64,000 nucleotides of DNA, taken from Desulfolutivibrio sulfoxidireducens (GTDB taxonomy: Bacteria > Desulfobacterota > Desulfovibrionia > Desulfovibrionales > Desulfovibrionaceae). The stretch lies in contig NZ_CP045508.1 of NCBI RefSeq assembly GCF_013376475.1, positions 1,733,501 through 1,797,500 of the forward strand, given 5' to 3'. The notes under the pieces were generated by a model. The model was not told the origin of the DNA. It searched no databases and saw nothing but the letters and a program-made list of their open reading frames with translations. A program made the position numbers and the translations under genes. Of the stretch, positions 8,174 to 17,373 are shown one piece after another (positions within the stretch are counted from its first letter, which is position 1; each line of letters starts with the position of its first letter).

Positions 8174-9481
8174 GTGAGCCCCAGTTTCCGCCGTTCGGCA
8201 ATTGCGCTTGTCGTCGTCCTGGCCTTGACCCTCGTCTCCTGTGAGCAGGACGCCGCGCGAAACGCCGCCGACGCCGTCACGCCCGGAGTCACCGACACGA
8301 CCATCCTGGTGGGATCCTCCCTGCCGCTCTCCGGCCACGCCAGCTACCTGGGCCGCCAGACCCTCTACGGGGCCATGAGCTACATCAACCACGTCAACGC
8401 CCACGGCGGGGTGCATGGCCGTACCATCGAGGTCAAGGCCCTGGACGACCAGTACGACCCGGCCAAGTGCGTGACCAACACCCAAAAACTCATCATCGAG
8501 GACAACGTCTTCGCCCTGTTCTGCTACGTGGGCACCCCGACCACGCTCAAAATCGTCCCCCTGGTCGACGAGGCCAATGTCCCCCTGGTCGGCATTTTCA
8601 CCGGGGCCAACGCCCTGCGCGAGCCCTTCAACAGGTACATCATCAACGTGCGCGCCTCCTACTACCAGGAAACCCAGGCCGCCGTGCGCCATCTCGTGGA
8701 AGACCTGGGCATCAAACGCATCGCCATTTTTTACCAGTACGACACCTACGGATTCGACGGCCTCAAGGGCACCGAACTGGCGCTGAAGGATTACGGTCTG
8801 GCCCCCGTGGCCCGGGGCACCTACGCCCGGGGCACCATGGAGGTGGAGGAGGGCCTCAGCCGCATCCTGGAGGCCAATCCCGAGGCCGTGGTCATGATCG
8901 GGACCTACGGTCCCTGCGCCCGGTTCATCCAACTGGCTGAAAAGCAGGGGGCCAAGCCGGTGTTCTACGCCGTCTCCTTCGTGGGGGCCGACGAGATCGC
9001 CCGCATCCTGGGGCCGCGGACCACAAGCGAGGTGATCATGTCCCAGGTGGTGCCGCCACCGGATCTGCCGGAAACCCGGACCCTTTTGTGGGGCGTGGTG
9101 GAATACTCCGACATGCTCAAGCGCTATTATCCCGAGGAACTGCCCAACACCGTGGGCCTTGAGGCCTACATCAACGCCAAGGTCCTGGTGGAGGGCCTGC
9201 GTCGGGCCGGCAGGAATCTGACCAGGGATCGGTTCATCGACGCCATTGAATCCATAAGCGACTATTCCGTGGGCATCGCCAACACCATCTCGTTCGGTCC
9301 GGACAGGCATCAAGGGCTCGAACGCGTGTATTTCAACAAACTGGAGAGGGGGAAATTCGCCCTGATCACCGACTGGAAAAACATCCGCATACACAGCCGC
9401 GAGAAGAAAGCGCCGGAGTCCGACGCCGCTTCGGAGAAACCCGGTGGTGAAAATGAAGCCGTTTCGACGCCTAAGCCTTAA
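8174..9481 (+). CDS. Branched-chain amino-acid-type (LivJ/Leu-binding) periplasmic binding lipoprotein
   Basis: 435 residues with a lipoprotein signal (hydrophobic stretch then LVSC, Cys at about 23) and a type I periplasmic-binding fold: ILVGSSLPLSGHASYLG, then GGVHGRTIEVKALDDQYDP and IKRIAIFYQYDTYGFDG, all typical of Leu/Ile/Val-type binding proteins. No permease or ATPase genes accompany it. Instead its 3' end overlaps a sensor kinase by 38 bases, so it more likely presents a small ligand to that kinase than serves transport. The C-terminal tail is charged and low in complexity. Start is GTG 8174 after AAGGAGCGCGAG. The ligand is unknown. Confidence 0.85.
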   Translation: MSPSFRRSAIALVVVLALTLVSCEQDAARNAADAVTPGVTDTTILVGSSLPLSGHASYLGRQTLYGAMSYINHVNAHGGVHGRTIEVKALDDQYDPAKCVTNTQKLIIEDNVFALFCYVGTPTTLKIVPLVDEANVPLVGIFTGANALREPFNRYIINVRASYYQETQAAVRHLVEDLGIKRIAIFYQYDTYGFDGLKGTELALKDYGLAPVARGTYARGTMEVEEGLSRILEANPEAVVMIGTYGPCARFIQLAEKQGAKPVFYAVSFVGADEIARILGPRTTSEVIMSQVVPPPDLPETRTLLWGVVEYSDMLKRYYPEELPNTVGLEAYINAKVLVEGLRRAGRNLTRDRFIDAIESISDYSVGIANTISFGPDRHQGLERVYFNKLERGKFALITDWKNIRIHSREKKAPESDAASEKPGGENEAVSTPKP

Positions 9482-11456
9482 AATCAAGATCTTTCTGAGC
9501 ACGCTGGGGGTGGTCCTTTTAATCAGCGCGACCATCGCCATGCTGGCCAGATGGATTCTGGTCTCCAGCCTCACCCGCGAGCTGGAACTGCGTGGCGTGG
9601 CCATCGCCCAGTCCATCGCCGAGGGCGGCAGCGGCTACGTCCTGGACCAGGATACCCCCAACCTGGTCAGCCTTGTCTTTGACGCGGCCCAACTTGGGGA
9701 ACGCAAGATTCTCATTTCCTATATCTACATCGTCGAGCTGGACGGCAACGTCCTGGCCCATACGTTCATCAAGCCCTTCCCCCGGGATCTGCTGTTCCTC
9801 AATGTCCTGCCTCCGGACAAGGACCAGTCCGTGACGCTTATCCAGGTGGACGGGGAACAGGCCTACGACATCGCCGTGCCCATCAAGGAGGGCATCTACA
9901 CCCTGGGCTCCGTGCATGTGGGCTTGAACAAGAACCACATCGACAATCTCGTGGGCAAGCTGCGGTTCACCTTCCTGGGGTTCATCTCGGCCATTGTGGT
10001 CATCATCTTCCTCATTGCCCTGCGGCTGTCCAATTACATCACCCAGCCCGTGACCCGGCTGACCCGCATCTCCGACGAGATAAGCCGGGGCAACCTCGAT
10101 TTTCCCATGACCCTGCTCGATGCCCAGGGCCGCGAACCCAAGGACTGTCCAGCCTACAGCAATACCGATCTGCCGTGCTGGCATTTCGACCAGAACCTCA
10201 TGGACGAGTCCGAGACCACGGCCGAAAACGTGCGCACCTGCAAGGAATGCGTTTTCTATAAAAAACGCACGGGCGACGAGGTGGACCAGCTGGCCGACTC
10301 CTTCAGCAACATGATCTGGTCCATCAAGCTCTACCGGCGACGGCTTCGGGAATCCGAGGAAAAATACCGGTCGCTTTTCGACAGCAACCCCGATCCGGTC
10401 TTCGTGGTGGACCTGGACAGAAAACATATCCTGGACGCCAATCCCAGGGCCGAGGAGGTCTACGGCTTTGCCAAACCGGACCTCATCGGCCGGCCCATCT
10501 CCGACCTGGAGCCCTCGGACGCCATGACCGGCGTCTCCAGGTTCCTGTCCACCCCCCAGGCCGGAGAATGCATCCTTTTCACCAAGGTGCGGCACATCAA
10601 AAAGGCCGGAACCCCTTTTTTCGTGAACGTGCACGCCTGCCGCACCCACTACCGGGGCAAGGAGGCGGTCATCTTTTCCACCACCGACATCACCGAGATG
10701 GTGGAAAAAGACGCCCAACTCATCCAGGCCAGCAAGATGAAGACTCTGGGCGAGATGTCCGCGGGCATCGCCCATGAGCTGAACCAGCCCTTAAACGCCA
10801 TCAAGATGGGCAGCGATTTTTTAAGCCTCATGGTCGGGCAGAACCGGGATATCCCCAAAGAGCATTTAAGCCGCGTGGTGGGGGAGATCAGCGCCCAGGT
10901 GGACCGGGCCGCGACCATCATCAGCCACTTGCGCGAATTCGGCCGCAAGTCCGACCTCAAAAAGGAGAAGGTGGACATAAATGTCCCCATCCGGGGCGTG
11001 TTCACCATCATCGGCCAGCAGTTGGCCCTGCAAAACATCGACGTGACCCTGGATCTGTGCGACAATCCGCCCCAGGTCCATGCCCATTCCAACCGGCTCG
11101 AACAGGTGTTCTTCAATCTGGTGACCAACGCCCGCGATGCCATCAACATGCGCTTTGACGGCCATCGCGATGAGGGGCTCAAGGATCATGGACCACGGGA
11201 GATTTCCATCCGGTCCTGGCTCGAAAATGGGCGGGTGGCGGTGACCGTCTCGGACACCGGCTGCGGCATCTCCCCGAAAAATCTGCAAAAGATTTTTGAA
11301 CCGTTTTTCACCACCAAGACGACGGGGCACGGCATGGGCCTGGGGCTGTCCATCTCCTACGGCATCGTCAAGGATTATGGCGGCGATATCGAGGTCGGCA
11401 GCGAACCAGGGGAAGGCACCACGTTCAAATTGTCGTTCCCCGTTTTGGCCAACTGA
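9444..11456 (+). CDS. Membrane sensor histidine kinase (sensor domain, HAMP, Cys-rich insert, PAS, HisKA, HATPase)
   Basis: 670 residues. TM helix ~12-33, a ~150-residue periplasmic sensor region (Cache-like), TM ~175-197, HAMP, then an unusual four-cysteine insert (CPAY...CW...CKEC, residues ~232-272) that recalls the cysteine-rich two-CW-type segments of other deltaproteobacterial sensors. A PAS domain ([16 protein letters not shown]) follows, then the phosphoacceptor [10 protein letters not shown]-box [10 protein letters not shown] and G-boxes DTGCGIS and GHGMGLGLS. The start is uncertain among GTG 9444, GTG 9447 and ATG 9453; GGAG at 9432 favours the first two. Overlap with the binding-protein gene implies coupled expression. 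Confidence 0.92.
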   Translation: MVKMKPFRRLSLKIKIFLSTLGVVLLISATIAMLARWILVSSLTRELELRGVAIAQSIAEGGSGYVLDQDTPNLVSLVFDAAQLGERKILISYIYIVELDGNVLAHTFIKPFPRDLLFLNVLPPDKDQSVTLIQVDGEQAYDIAVPIKEGIYTLGSVHVGLNKNHIDNLVGKLRFTFLGFISAIVVIIFLIALRLSNYITQPVTRLTRISDEISRGNLDFPMTLLDAQGREPKDCPAYSNTDLPCWHFDQNLMDESETTAENVRTCKECVFYKKRTGDEVDQLADSFSNMIWSIKLYRRRLRESEEKYRSLFDSNPDPVFVVDLDRKHILDANPRAEEVYGFAKPDLIGRPISDLEPSDAMTGVSRFLSTPQAGECILFTKVRHIKKAGTPFFVNVHACRTHYRGKEAVIFSTTDITEMVEKDAQLIQASKMKTLGEMSAGIAHELNQPLNAIKMGSDFLSLMVGQNRDIPKEHLSRVVGEISAQVDRAATIISHLREFGRKSDLKKEKVDINVPIRGVFTIIGQQLALQNIDVTLDLCDNPPQVHAHSNRLEQVFFNLVTNARDAINMRFDGHRDEGLKDHGPREISIRSWLENGRVAVTVSDTGCGISPKNLQKIFEPFFTTKTTGHGMGLGLSISYGIVKDYGGDIEVGSEPGEGTTFKLSFPVLAN

Positions 11457-11472
11457 AAGAGAGGACACCAGG

Positions 11473-12231
11473 ATGCGACGGATTTTGGTCATCGACGACG
11501 AGAAACCGACCCTGTCCATGTTTTCACTGTACCTCGAGGCCTACGGATACCAGCCGCTTACCGCCGACACCGGCGAACGGGGCCTGGAGATATTCCGGGA
11601 GCACCGGCCCTCCATCGTGCTGACGGACATCAAGATGCCGGGCATGGATGGACTGACGGTCCTTAAGGAGATCAAGGAGGAAAGTCCGGACACCGAGGTC
11701 ATCGTCATCACCGGCCACGGCGATATCGATCTGGCGCTCAAGGCCCTCAATCTTAACGCCACGGACTTCATCGACAAGCCCATCCGCCAGGAGGCCCTGG
11801 AGTCGGCCCTGCGACGGGCCGAGGAGCGTCTTTTGGCCCTGCGCAACAAGGAAGAGGAGATATCCGTGCGCTGCCTGGACAATGTGGCGGCCATCGATAT
11901 CCGGGGCAACGTCACCTCCCGTTCGGAACCCTATCTGATCAAGGCCTACAAGGAGGCCTCGGGACCAGGGGAGACACGTCCGGTGGTCCTGCATTTCGAG
12001 CAAAGCGCGTCGATAAACGGCGCGGGCATCGCGGTTTTGACCCAGCTTCTCCTTGAAAGCGACAAACGCGGCCAGCCCGTGGCCATCTCCGGGCCATCGG
12101 AAAATTTCACCAAGGTCTTTGAGATTGTGGGCATCACCAAATTCGTGGACATCTTCGCGACCGAGGCCGAGGCCGTGGCCAGTCTGCGGGGGCGGGCCGC
12201 CGTGGCGGCGCGAAAGGAGGTCTCCTCATGA
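11473..12231 (+). CDS. Response regulator with receiver and STAS output domains
   Basis: 252 residues. The receiver domain (1-~120) keeps the acidic pair in VIDDE, the phosphoacceptor Asp in LTDIKMPGMDG, Thr in VITGHG and Lys in IDKPI. The C-terminal part (~140-240) matches a STAS anti-sigma-antagonist fold (VVLHFEQSASINGAGIAVLTQLL). At the position of the serine phosphorylated in SpoIIAA-type proteins there is Gly (motif NGAG), so control is probably by receiver phosphorylation and not by a serine kinase. There is no DNA-binding domain; output should be protein-protein interaction. ATG 11473 follows AGGACACCAGG. It is presumably the partner of the upstream kinase. Confidence 0.9.
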   Translation: MRRILVIDDEKPTLSMFSLYLEAYGYQPLTADTGERGLEIFREHRPSIVLTDIKMPGMDGLTVLKEIKEESPDTEVIVITGHGDIDLALKALNLNATDFIDKPIRQEALESALRRAEERLLALRNKEEEISVRCLDNVAAIDIRGNVTSRSEPYLIKAYKEASGPGETRPVVLHFEQSASINGAGIAVLTQLLLESDKRGQPVAISGPSENFTKVFEIVGITKFVDIFATEAEAVASLRGRAAVAARKEVSS

Positions 12232-12791
12232 TCCAGGCCCTGTTGCGAGGGACGCTCGTGGCGGTCTGCCTGTTCATGGCCGAGGGGGGGGCGTCCTCTT
12301 CCCCGGCCGGCGAACCGCCCCGGGAAGGGGACGTTTTGCCGGACTTCACCCTGGTTTCCCCGGAGTCGCCCGAAGACCGCACCGCCCTGGGCCTGTCCGA
12401 TGCCGCGACGTTCAAGCTCGGCGACGTGGACGCGTCGTGTCTTCTCTTCGAGGTGATCGGGGTGTACTGCCCCGAGTGTCACAAGCAGGCCCCGCTTTTC
12501 GGGAAACTGCACGCCCGGTTGGCCAAGGACCAAAATCTCTCCGGCCGGGTGAAAATGCTGGCCATGGCCGCCGGGGCGACCACCAAGGAACTGGAATATC
12601 TCCTGAAACGGGGCGAGTATCCTTTTTGTGTGGTCAACGATCCGGAATATGTCGCGCATAAGGCCCTGGGTGAACCAAAAACACCGTTCACCATGATCGT
12701 GGATCGCCAAGGGCGGGTCCTTTTTGTCCATCTGGGCGTGATCACGGACATGGGGGGCTTTTTCCGCACAATAGAGAACCTGTGCCGATGA
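12228..12791 (+). CDS. Secreted thioredoxin-fold (redoxin/TlpA-like) protein with CPEC motif
   Basis: 187 residues with an N-terminal signal-like hydrophobic segment, then REGDVLPDFTLVSP typical of redoxin/AhpC-TSA proteins and an active-site-like VYCPECHKQAP. CPEC replaces the common CxPC, which should alter the redox potential. PFTMIVDRQGRVLFVHLG supplies the cis-Pro region. It overlaps the regulator gene by ATGA (12228-12231) and the next gene by the same device, so all three are translationally coupled. A periplasmic thiol-disulfide or peroxide-sensing function is inferred; the substrate is unknown. Confidence 0.82.
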   Translation: MIQALLRGTLVAVCLFMAEGGASSSPAGEPPREGDVLPDFTLVSPESPEDRTALGLSDAATFKLGDVDASCLLFEVIGVYCPECHKQAPLFGKLHARLAKDQNLSGRVKMLAMAAGATTKELEYLLKRGEYPFCVVNDPEYVAHKALGEPKTPFTMIVDRQGRVLFVHLGVITDMGGFFRTIENLCR

Positions 12792-14551
12792 ACGACGCCG
12801 CAGCCGCTTCAGGCGGGCATCTGTTTTCCCTGGCCTCGGGTGAGGACGACCCGGGCAGACTCGCCCGCCGCCTTTTTCAGTTGCAGACCCTCTATGACGC
12901 CTCTTTTGAATTAAGCCGCCTGGTCACCTCACAGGCCATCGCGGATTCGTTTCTCCTGACGGCCATGGGGGCCATGGGAGCCACACAAGGCTTTGTCCTG
13001 ATTCTGGGGCCGGGCAGCGATTCGCGCATCCTGCCCTTCAGGGGGTTTTCCGACTCCGACATGGCCGCGCTGCATGACGATCCGCAGCGGATTCGCCAGG
13101 CCTACTTTTCCTCGGTGGTCGTCGATCATCGTGTTCCCCTGTCCCGTCCGCATATCCTCGTCGTGGGCAAGGGCCTTGGACCATCGCCTTTTCCCGCCGG
13201 CACCGAGATCCTGGTCAAATGGGTCATGGATGAGACATGCGGCTTCGTGGGCCTGGGCAACAGGCTTACGGGCGCGTATTCCGAGGATGATCGGACGTTT
13301 CTGGTGTCACTGACGGCAATGTTTTTGCAGTTTTTGGGGCGGACGTTTTTCATCGAGGAGATTCGCCGCCTCAATGACGAACTCAGTGCCGGGAACGCCG
13401 GGCTGCAGGCTTCCCTGGCCGAATCCAGGCGTCTTGGGGCCGATCTCGATCGCCAAGTCTTTCATCTTAAGTCCGTCAACGACACGGTCAACGAGTTAAG
13501 CGGCATGCTGCATTCGCGGGAACTGATGCAGCGGTTCCTGCTTCTGTCCATGGGGGCGGTGAGCGCCGCCAGGGGCTATCTGGTCCTTTTTTCGCAGACT
13601 GACGGCCAGCGCCGCATCGTGGCCTGCCGCGGGATGGAGGAAGACGACCTGGGGGCCGCGGACAGCCCCCAGGTCGGTCGCCTGCTGACCAGGCTGCTTT
13701 TTTCCCCCAGCCAGGGCGCGAGCGACGGTCTTCGCCGGGGCATGGCCGAGGATCCGGCCGTGTTGTCCGAGGCGGGACTTCCCCCGGACATGCCCGGGGT
13801 CTGGTTTGTCATCGATGACCTCAGCTTCGGATTCATGGGGCTTGGCGAGCGGATTGCCTCCGCCGCCTTCGATTCCCGGGAACGCGAGTATCTTTTGGCC
13901 GCGACCGGGGCCTTTACGGTCTTTTTGCGAAACGCCGGGCTTTATGAGGAAAAAAACCGCCTGATCGAGAATCTGGCCGCGCAGAACCTCACATTGCAAG
14001 AGACCCTGGACAGCCTGACCAGGTCCCGGCGGGAGATCGTCGGGCTCAACGCAGCCAAGCAACGCATCAAGGACATTGTCCTTCGGGAGATGGACCGGGT
14101 GGGGCGGGTCTCGGTCATGGACTTTGTGCTCATCCTGTGCGTGTCCCTGGTCATCGGCGTTCTGTTCAACTCCGCCAACCCGTCCGGGGTGTCCTTGATT
14201 CCGGCAAGCTGGAGCCGTCCGGCCATCGGGGCTGTGGATCCGGCCCTGGCCCGGTCCCGTGTGGATCAGGGGGCGGCTGTTCTCGTGGACGCCAGGCCCA
14301 GGGAACTGTATGAACAAAAGCATGTCCCCGGAGCCGTCAACCTGCCTCTGGCCCTTTTTGATTTCGTGTACGGCATGGAGATGGCGGACATCGATCCGGC
14401 AAAGGAGATCGTGGTCTACGGCGGCAACGTCAGCCGCCGCTATGATGACGATGTGGCCGCGCTTCTGATCGAACGGGGGCACAAAAATGTGAAGCTTTTG
14501 TCCGGCGGGCTCGACGCCTGGGAAAAACGCGGATTTTCGGTAACGCCATGA
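12788..14551 (+). CDS. GAF-like x2, transmembrane and C-terminal rhodanese domain protein (no catalytic Cys)
   Basis: 587 residues. Two ~170-residue repeats (each with an AMGA or SMGA...G-Y/F-VL segment and an FGFMGLGERI or CGFVGLGNRL-like segment) look like GAF-type sensor domains joined by coiled coils. One TM helix (VMDFVLILCVSLVIGVLF, ~440-457) then leads to a rhodanese domain (VLVDARPRELYEQKHVPGAVNLPL; LLSGGLDAWEKRGF). The active-site loop reads VVYGGNVSRRYDDD, with Gly where catalytic rhodaneses have Cys, so sulfur transfer by the usual route is unlikely. Predicted topology puts the GAF part inside and the rhodanese domain in the periplasm. Start ATG 12788 overlaps the previous stop (ATGA); GTG 12782 is an alternative. 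Confidence 0.82.
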   Translation: MNDAAAASGGHLFSLASGEDDPGRLARRLFQLQTLYDASFELSRLVTSQAIADSFLLTAMGAMGATQGFVLILGPGSDSRILPFRGFSDSDMAALHDDPQRIRQAYFSSVVVDHRVPLSRPHILVVGKGLGPSPFPAGTEILVKWVMDETCGFVGLGNRLTGAYSEDDRTFLVSLTAMFLQFLGRTFFIEEIRRLNDELSAGNAGLQASLAESRRLGADLDRQVFHLKSVNDTVNELSGMLHSRELMQRFLLLSMGAVSAARGYLVLFSQTDGQRRIVACRGMEEDDLGAADSPQVGRLLTRLLFSPSQGASDGLRRGMAEDPAVLSEAGLPPDMPGVWFVIDDLSFGFMGLGERIASAAFDSREREYLLAATGAFTVFLRNAGLYEEKNRLIENLAAQNLTLQETLDSLTRSRREIVGLNAAKQRIKDIVLREMDRVGRVSVMDFVLILCVSLVIGVLFNSANPSGVSLIPASWSRPAIGAVDPALARSRVDQGAAVLVDARPRELYEQKHVPGAVNLPLALFDFVYGMEMADIDPAKEIVVYGGNVSRRYDDDVAALLIERGHKNVKLLSGGLDAWEKRGFSVTP

Positions 14552-15042
14552 GCATCTGTTCCCCTGCGACGAGAACGCGGTGCAACGTCTGGCTGGCCCT
14601 GGGGTTTCGGCTCTACCTCGGCGGGCTGTTCATCTATGCCAGCATCTACAAGATCAATTATCCGGCGGAATTCGCTGAAACCATCGCCTCGTACCAGCTC
14701 GTGCCGTATTATCTGGTCAATGCCATGGCCGTGGTCCTGCCGTGGATGGAGCTGATCTGCGGCACCCTGCTTGTGGCGGGAATCCGCCCCCGGGCCGCAA
14801 CGGCCGTGCTGGGGGGCCTGCTGGTCCTGTTCACCCTGGCCATCGTCTGGGTGCTCATCCATGGCGTGCCCATCGGGTGCGGCTGTTTTCATACCATCGA
14901 AGACCCCATTTCCTGGAGAACCCTGGCCAGGGATCTGATCTGGCTGGGCATGGCCGGGCACGTGTTCGCGTATGACCGGTATTTCCATCTCGATGAGCGG
15001 TTCATGATGAAACTTTCGGAGGCCACATGCGATCCGTCCTGA
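14548..15042 (+). CDS. MauE/DoxX-like integral membrane protein
   Basis: 164 residues with four predicted membrane helices and the MauE/DoxX pattern: GGLFIYASIYKINYPAEFAE, VVLPWMELICGTLLVAGI, and GCGCFHTIED before the last helix. Family members supply reducing equivalents or support disulfide chemistry for periplasmic partners (MauE in methylamine dehydrogenase maturation). Overlap by ATGA with the rhodanese gene and co-operonic location with a thioredoxin-fold protein support a thiol-redox function in the envelope. Confidence 0.8.
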   Translation: MSICSPATRTRCNVWLALGFRLYLGGLFIYASIYKINYPAEFAETIASYQLVPYYLVNAMAVVLPWMELICGTLLVAGIRPRAATAVLGGLLVLFTLAIVWVLIHGVPIGCGCFHTIEDPISWRTLARDLIWLGMAGHVFAYDRYFHLDERFMMKLSEATCDPS

Positions 15043-15353
15043 TGCTGCTGGTCCTTTTGGCGGCCGTCGCGGCGGGATCGTGCGATCGTTCCTCGCCATT
15101 GGCCGGAAAATACGAGGCCATCCACGGCGAGGGGGCACAGGCCAGGACCATTGTCCTGGAGTTGGGTGAGGCGGGGCAGGGGGCCTGGAACGCTGATTTT
15201 GAATCCATTTCCTTCAAATGGGACGCCAGGGGCACGCGGGTGCTGCTCCATACCCGGGCCGGCGGCGTGATCCAGGCCGAGGTCCGGGGTGAGGAACTGG
15301 TGGTGGATCTGCCCGGGGTAGGGGAGGTGCTCTTTCGACGGACCGTCCGATGA
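15027..15353 (+). CDS. Small lipoprotein, last gene of the sensory/redox operon
   Basis: 108 residues with a lipoprotein-like signal ending AAGSC (Cys 19) and a compact beta-rich remainder (SPLAGKYEAIHGEGAQARTI, then LVVDLPGVGEVLFRRTVR). No family is recognised. It overlaps the MauE-like gene by 16 bases, with GGAGG-like bases inside that gene serving as ribosome-binding site. No terminator was found directly after it. Confidence 0.65.
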   Translation: MRSVLMLLVLLAAVAAGSCDRSSPLAGKYEAIHGEGAQARTIVLELGEAGQGAWNADFESISFKWDARGTRVLLHTRAGGVIQAEVRGEELVVDLPGVGEVLFRRTVR

Positions 15354-15621
15354 GGTTTTACCCGACCGGATCGCGGACTGGCGCGGCGATGGAGTCCGGT
15401 CCGACCGGGATTGCGGATGACAGGGAACGGATATTCGGATAGCTTTTCCGTTATGCGGGGGGCGGATAACATCCGGCCGCCCGCAGCGTCTGGCAGGGGC
15501 CCGCCGCCTCCGGACCGGGCTGGTCGCCCGGGAGTCGCCGATTATGGAGTCAAGATGCCCGGAGGAGGGGAAACGCACGTTCCCGTTGCCCTGTGGGCGG
15601 CGACCATGAGGAAGCGCGACG

Positions 15622-16559
15622 ATGGACAAGAGAACCATGGTCCCTGGCGAGTGCGCCGGAACGTATGACGCGGATTGGCGTAAAACCTTCGATATGGTTT
15701 TCCTGGTTGGATGGGTTTTCGGCATCGTGGCCCTGACCCTGGTCACGAGTCGTCTCCAGCCCGACTTCTATACGGATTACCGGTTCATGGCCTTCGCCGC
15801 GCTCAAGTTCGCGTCATGGTCCTGATGTCCATCGCCGGAGGTCTGGTCTGCCGCCGCTACTGCCAGGTGGACGAAAAGGGATATATCGTCACCAGCAAGG
15901 ATTCGTGGTTCAAGGTCAATTACACCCGAAAGCTGCAGCACTTCGCCGCCTATCTCGTGCCGCTTCTGAATATCAGCGAACCGGGAGAACATCCGCATGG
16001 CGTGTTGCCGCACGTCTGGGAGGCCATGCTCGTGCTGCTCGCCTTTCTTTTGATGATAAAGCCGATACGGGAGCGAAGCGGGCTGTTCATGCTACAGTTC
16101 AATTCCCTGGACCGGCCGGAAGACAGGCCGTACACCTTGAAATGGATCGTGCTGGGCAACATCCTGCCAGGCCTCGCGCTCAGCCTCTTCTTCAGGGAAC
16201 TCTTCGAGACGCACGGGTTCGCGGACTTGGCCCTGATCATCATCTTCATCATCGGGATCGGGGACGGACTGGCCGAGCCCGTCGGAATCTATTGGGGAAG
16301 GCATAAGTACCATGTCCCGTCATGGTTTTCCTCCAGAATCTACGTGCGCTCCGTGGAGGGCAGCCTGTGCGTTCTGCTGACGAGTGTCCTGTTTGTCGGC
16401 ATTTTTTATGCGGATTTTCATACCTTGAGGCAATTCTGGACGGCTGTGGCGGTCGTGCCCCTGCTTATGACCGTGGTGGAGGCCACCGCACCCCATTCCA
16501 TGGATACGCCGTCCATGATGATCATCGGGTTCTCGGCCTTGTATGCGATCATCTTGTAG
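15622..16559 (+). pseudogene. Dolichol/phytol kinase-like (CTP-dependent lipid kinase family) membrane protein, frameshifted
   Basis: Two overlapping frames together encode one ~310-residue protein. Frame one runs from ATG 15622 (after GAGGAAG) to about 15813, reading ...RFMAFAALKFA. The rest continues in another frame from about 15814 as VMVLMSIAGGLV to the stop at 16559. Restoring one base near 15812-15816 joins them. The C-terminal half has the family hallmark GIGDGLAEPVGIYWGRHKY, VRSVEGSLCVLL and VVEATAPHSMDTPSMMIIG, as in dolichol kinase/phytol kinase/CDP-archaeol-type enzymes, plus several TM helices. Either a real inactivating deletion or a sequencing error is possible; the downstream frame shows no further decay. 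Confidence 0.7.
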
Positions 16560-16824
16560 CGTCGTATCCTCGGGATGCAACCTCCTGAATTATCAGAATG
16601 AGATTTGGAATACCGGCATGTGTGTCGTAGTTCGGGGACGCGGCGGGAGATGCGCCGGGCCTGCCGCCGGTGTGGCGGCATTGGCCGGGTGAGCCATGGG
16701 CCGGGTCTTGGCCGGGTGGAGCAATCCCGCCGGACAAGGACGTGTCACGTCCGGGAATGGCGCGAACCCCGCCCTGGCGCCGGGCCGGGGACCGTCGCAT
16801 GGCGGGGCGTGCGGCCAGGAGGGC

Positions 16825-17373
16825 TTAGGGGGCCCCGTTCTCCAGGAACCGTTCGAGGATCGTCCGCAATTCCGCCTCGTCGTGGGCGCCCAGGATACGA
16901 TCGACGATGCGCCCCGCCTTGAGAAAAACAAGCATGGGGATGGGGTTGAGCCCGTAGTGGGCCACGGCGGCCTCGCCGGCCCAGTAGACCGGAAACTCCA
17001 CCCCGAGTTTGTTCACCAGCGGTTGCATGGCCTGGACCCCGCCGTAATCCACGCTCAGCCCGTACAGCACCAGGCCTTTTTCCCGAAGTTCCCGGTCAAG
17101 CTTGGCCAAATGGGGCAATTCGGTCTTGCATGGCCCGCACCAGGAGGCCATGGCCACCACCACGCAGTGGTCGGTCCGGGCCAGCAGGGCGTCGAAATCC
17201 GCAAGCGAGACCGGGGCCACCGTGACCGGCGCGGCCAATGCCGCCGTCGCGGCCAGGCGATACAGGAATACGGCCAGGACGGCCCCGAGCCACGCCCCGC
17301 GACATCCGTGGCGGATGCCGCGCCAGGGCGGTCTTTGGGGAGGGATGAATGCGGGATGGGGCCTGCCGGACAT
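16825..17373 (-). CDS. TlpA/ResA-type membrane-anchored or secreted thioredoxin
   Basis: 182 residues with an N-terminal hydrophobic segment (GAWLGAVLAVFLYRLAATAALA) that can be a signal peptide or anchor, then a thioredoxin fold with the classical active site MASWCGPCKTELPHL and a cis-Pro at NPIPMLVFL. Such proteins keep periplasmic thiols reduced, for example in cytochrome c maturation. The first in-frame ATG at 17373 has no clear ribosome-binding site, so an internal start is possible. It is convergent with the frameshifted kinase gene. Confidence 0.85.
   Translation of the reverse strand: MSGRPHPAFIPPQRPPWRGIRHGCRGAWLGAVLAVFLYRLAATAALAAPVTVAPVSLADFDALLARTDHCVVVAMASWCGPCKTELPHLAKLDRELREKGLVLYGLSVDYGGVQAMQPLVNKLGVEFPVYWAGEAAVAHYGLNPIPMLVFLKAGRIVDRILGAHDEAELRTILERFLENGAP

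Noticed and set aside
15411-15668. Short frame between the operon end and the frameshifted kinase gene
   Set aside because: Arg/Gly/Pro-rich translation without a ribosome-binding site or family features; overlaps the real start at 15622.
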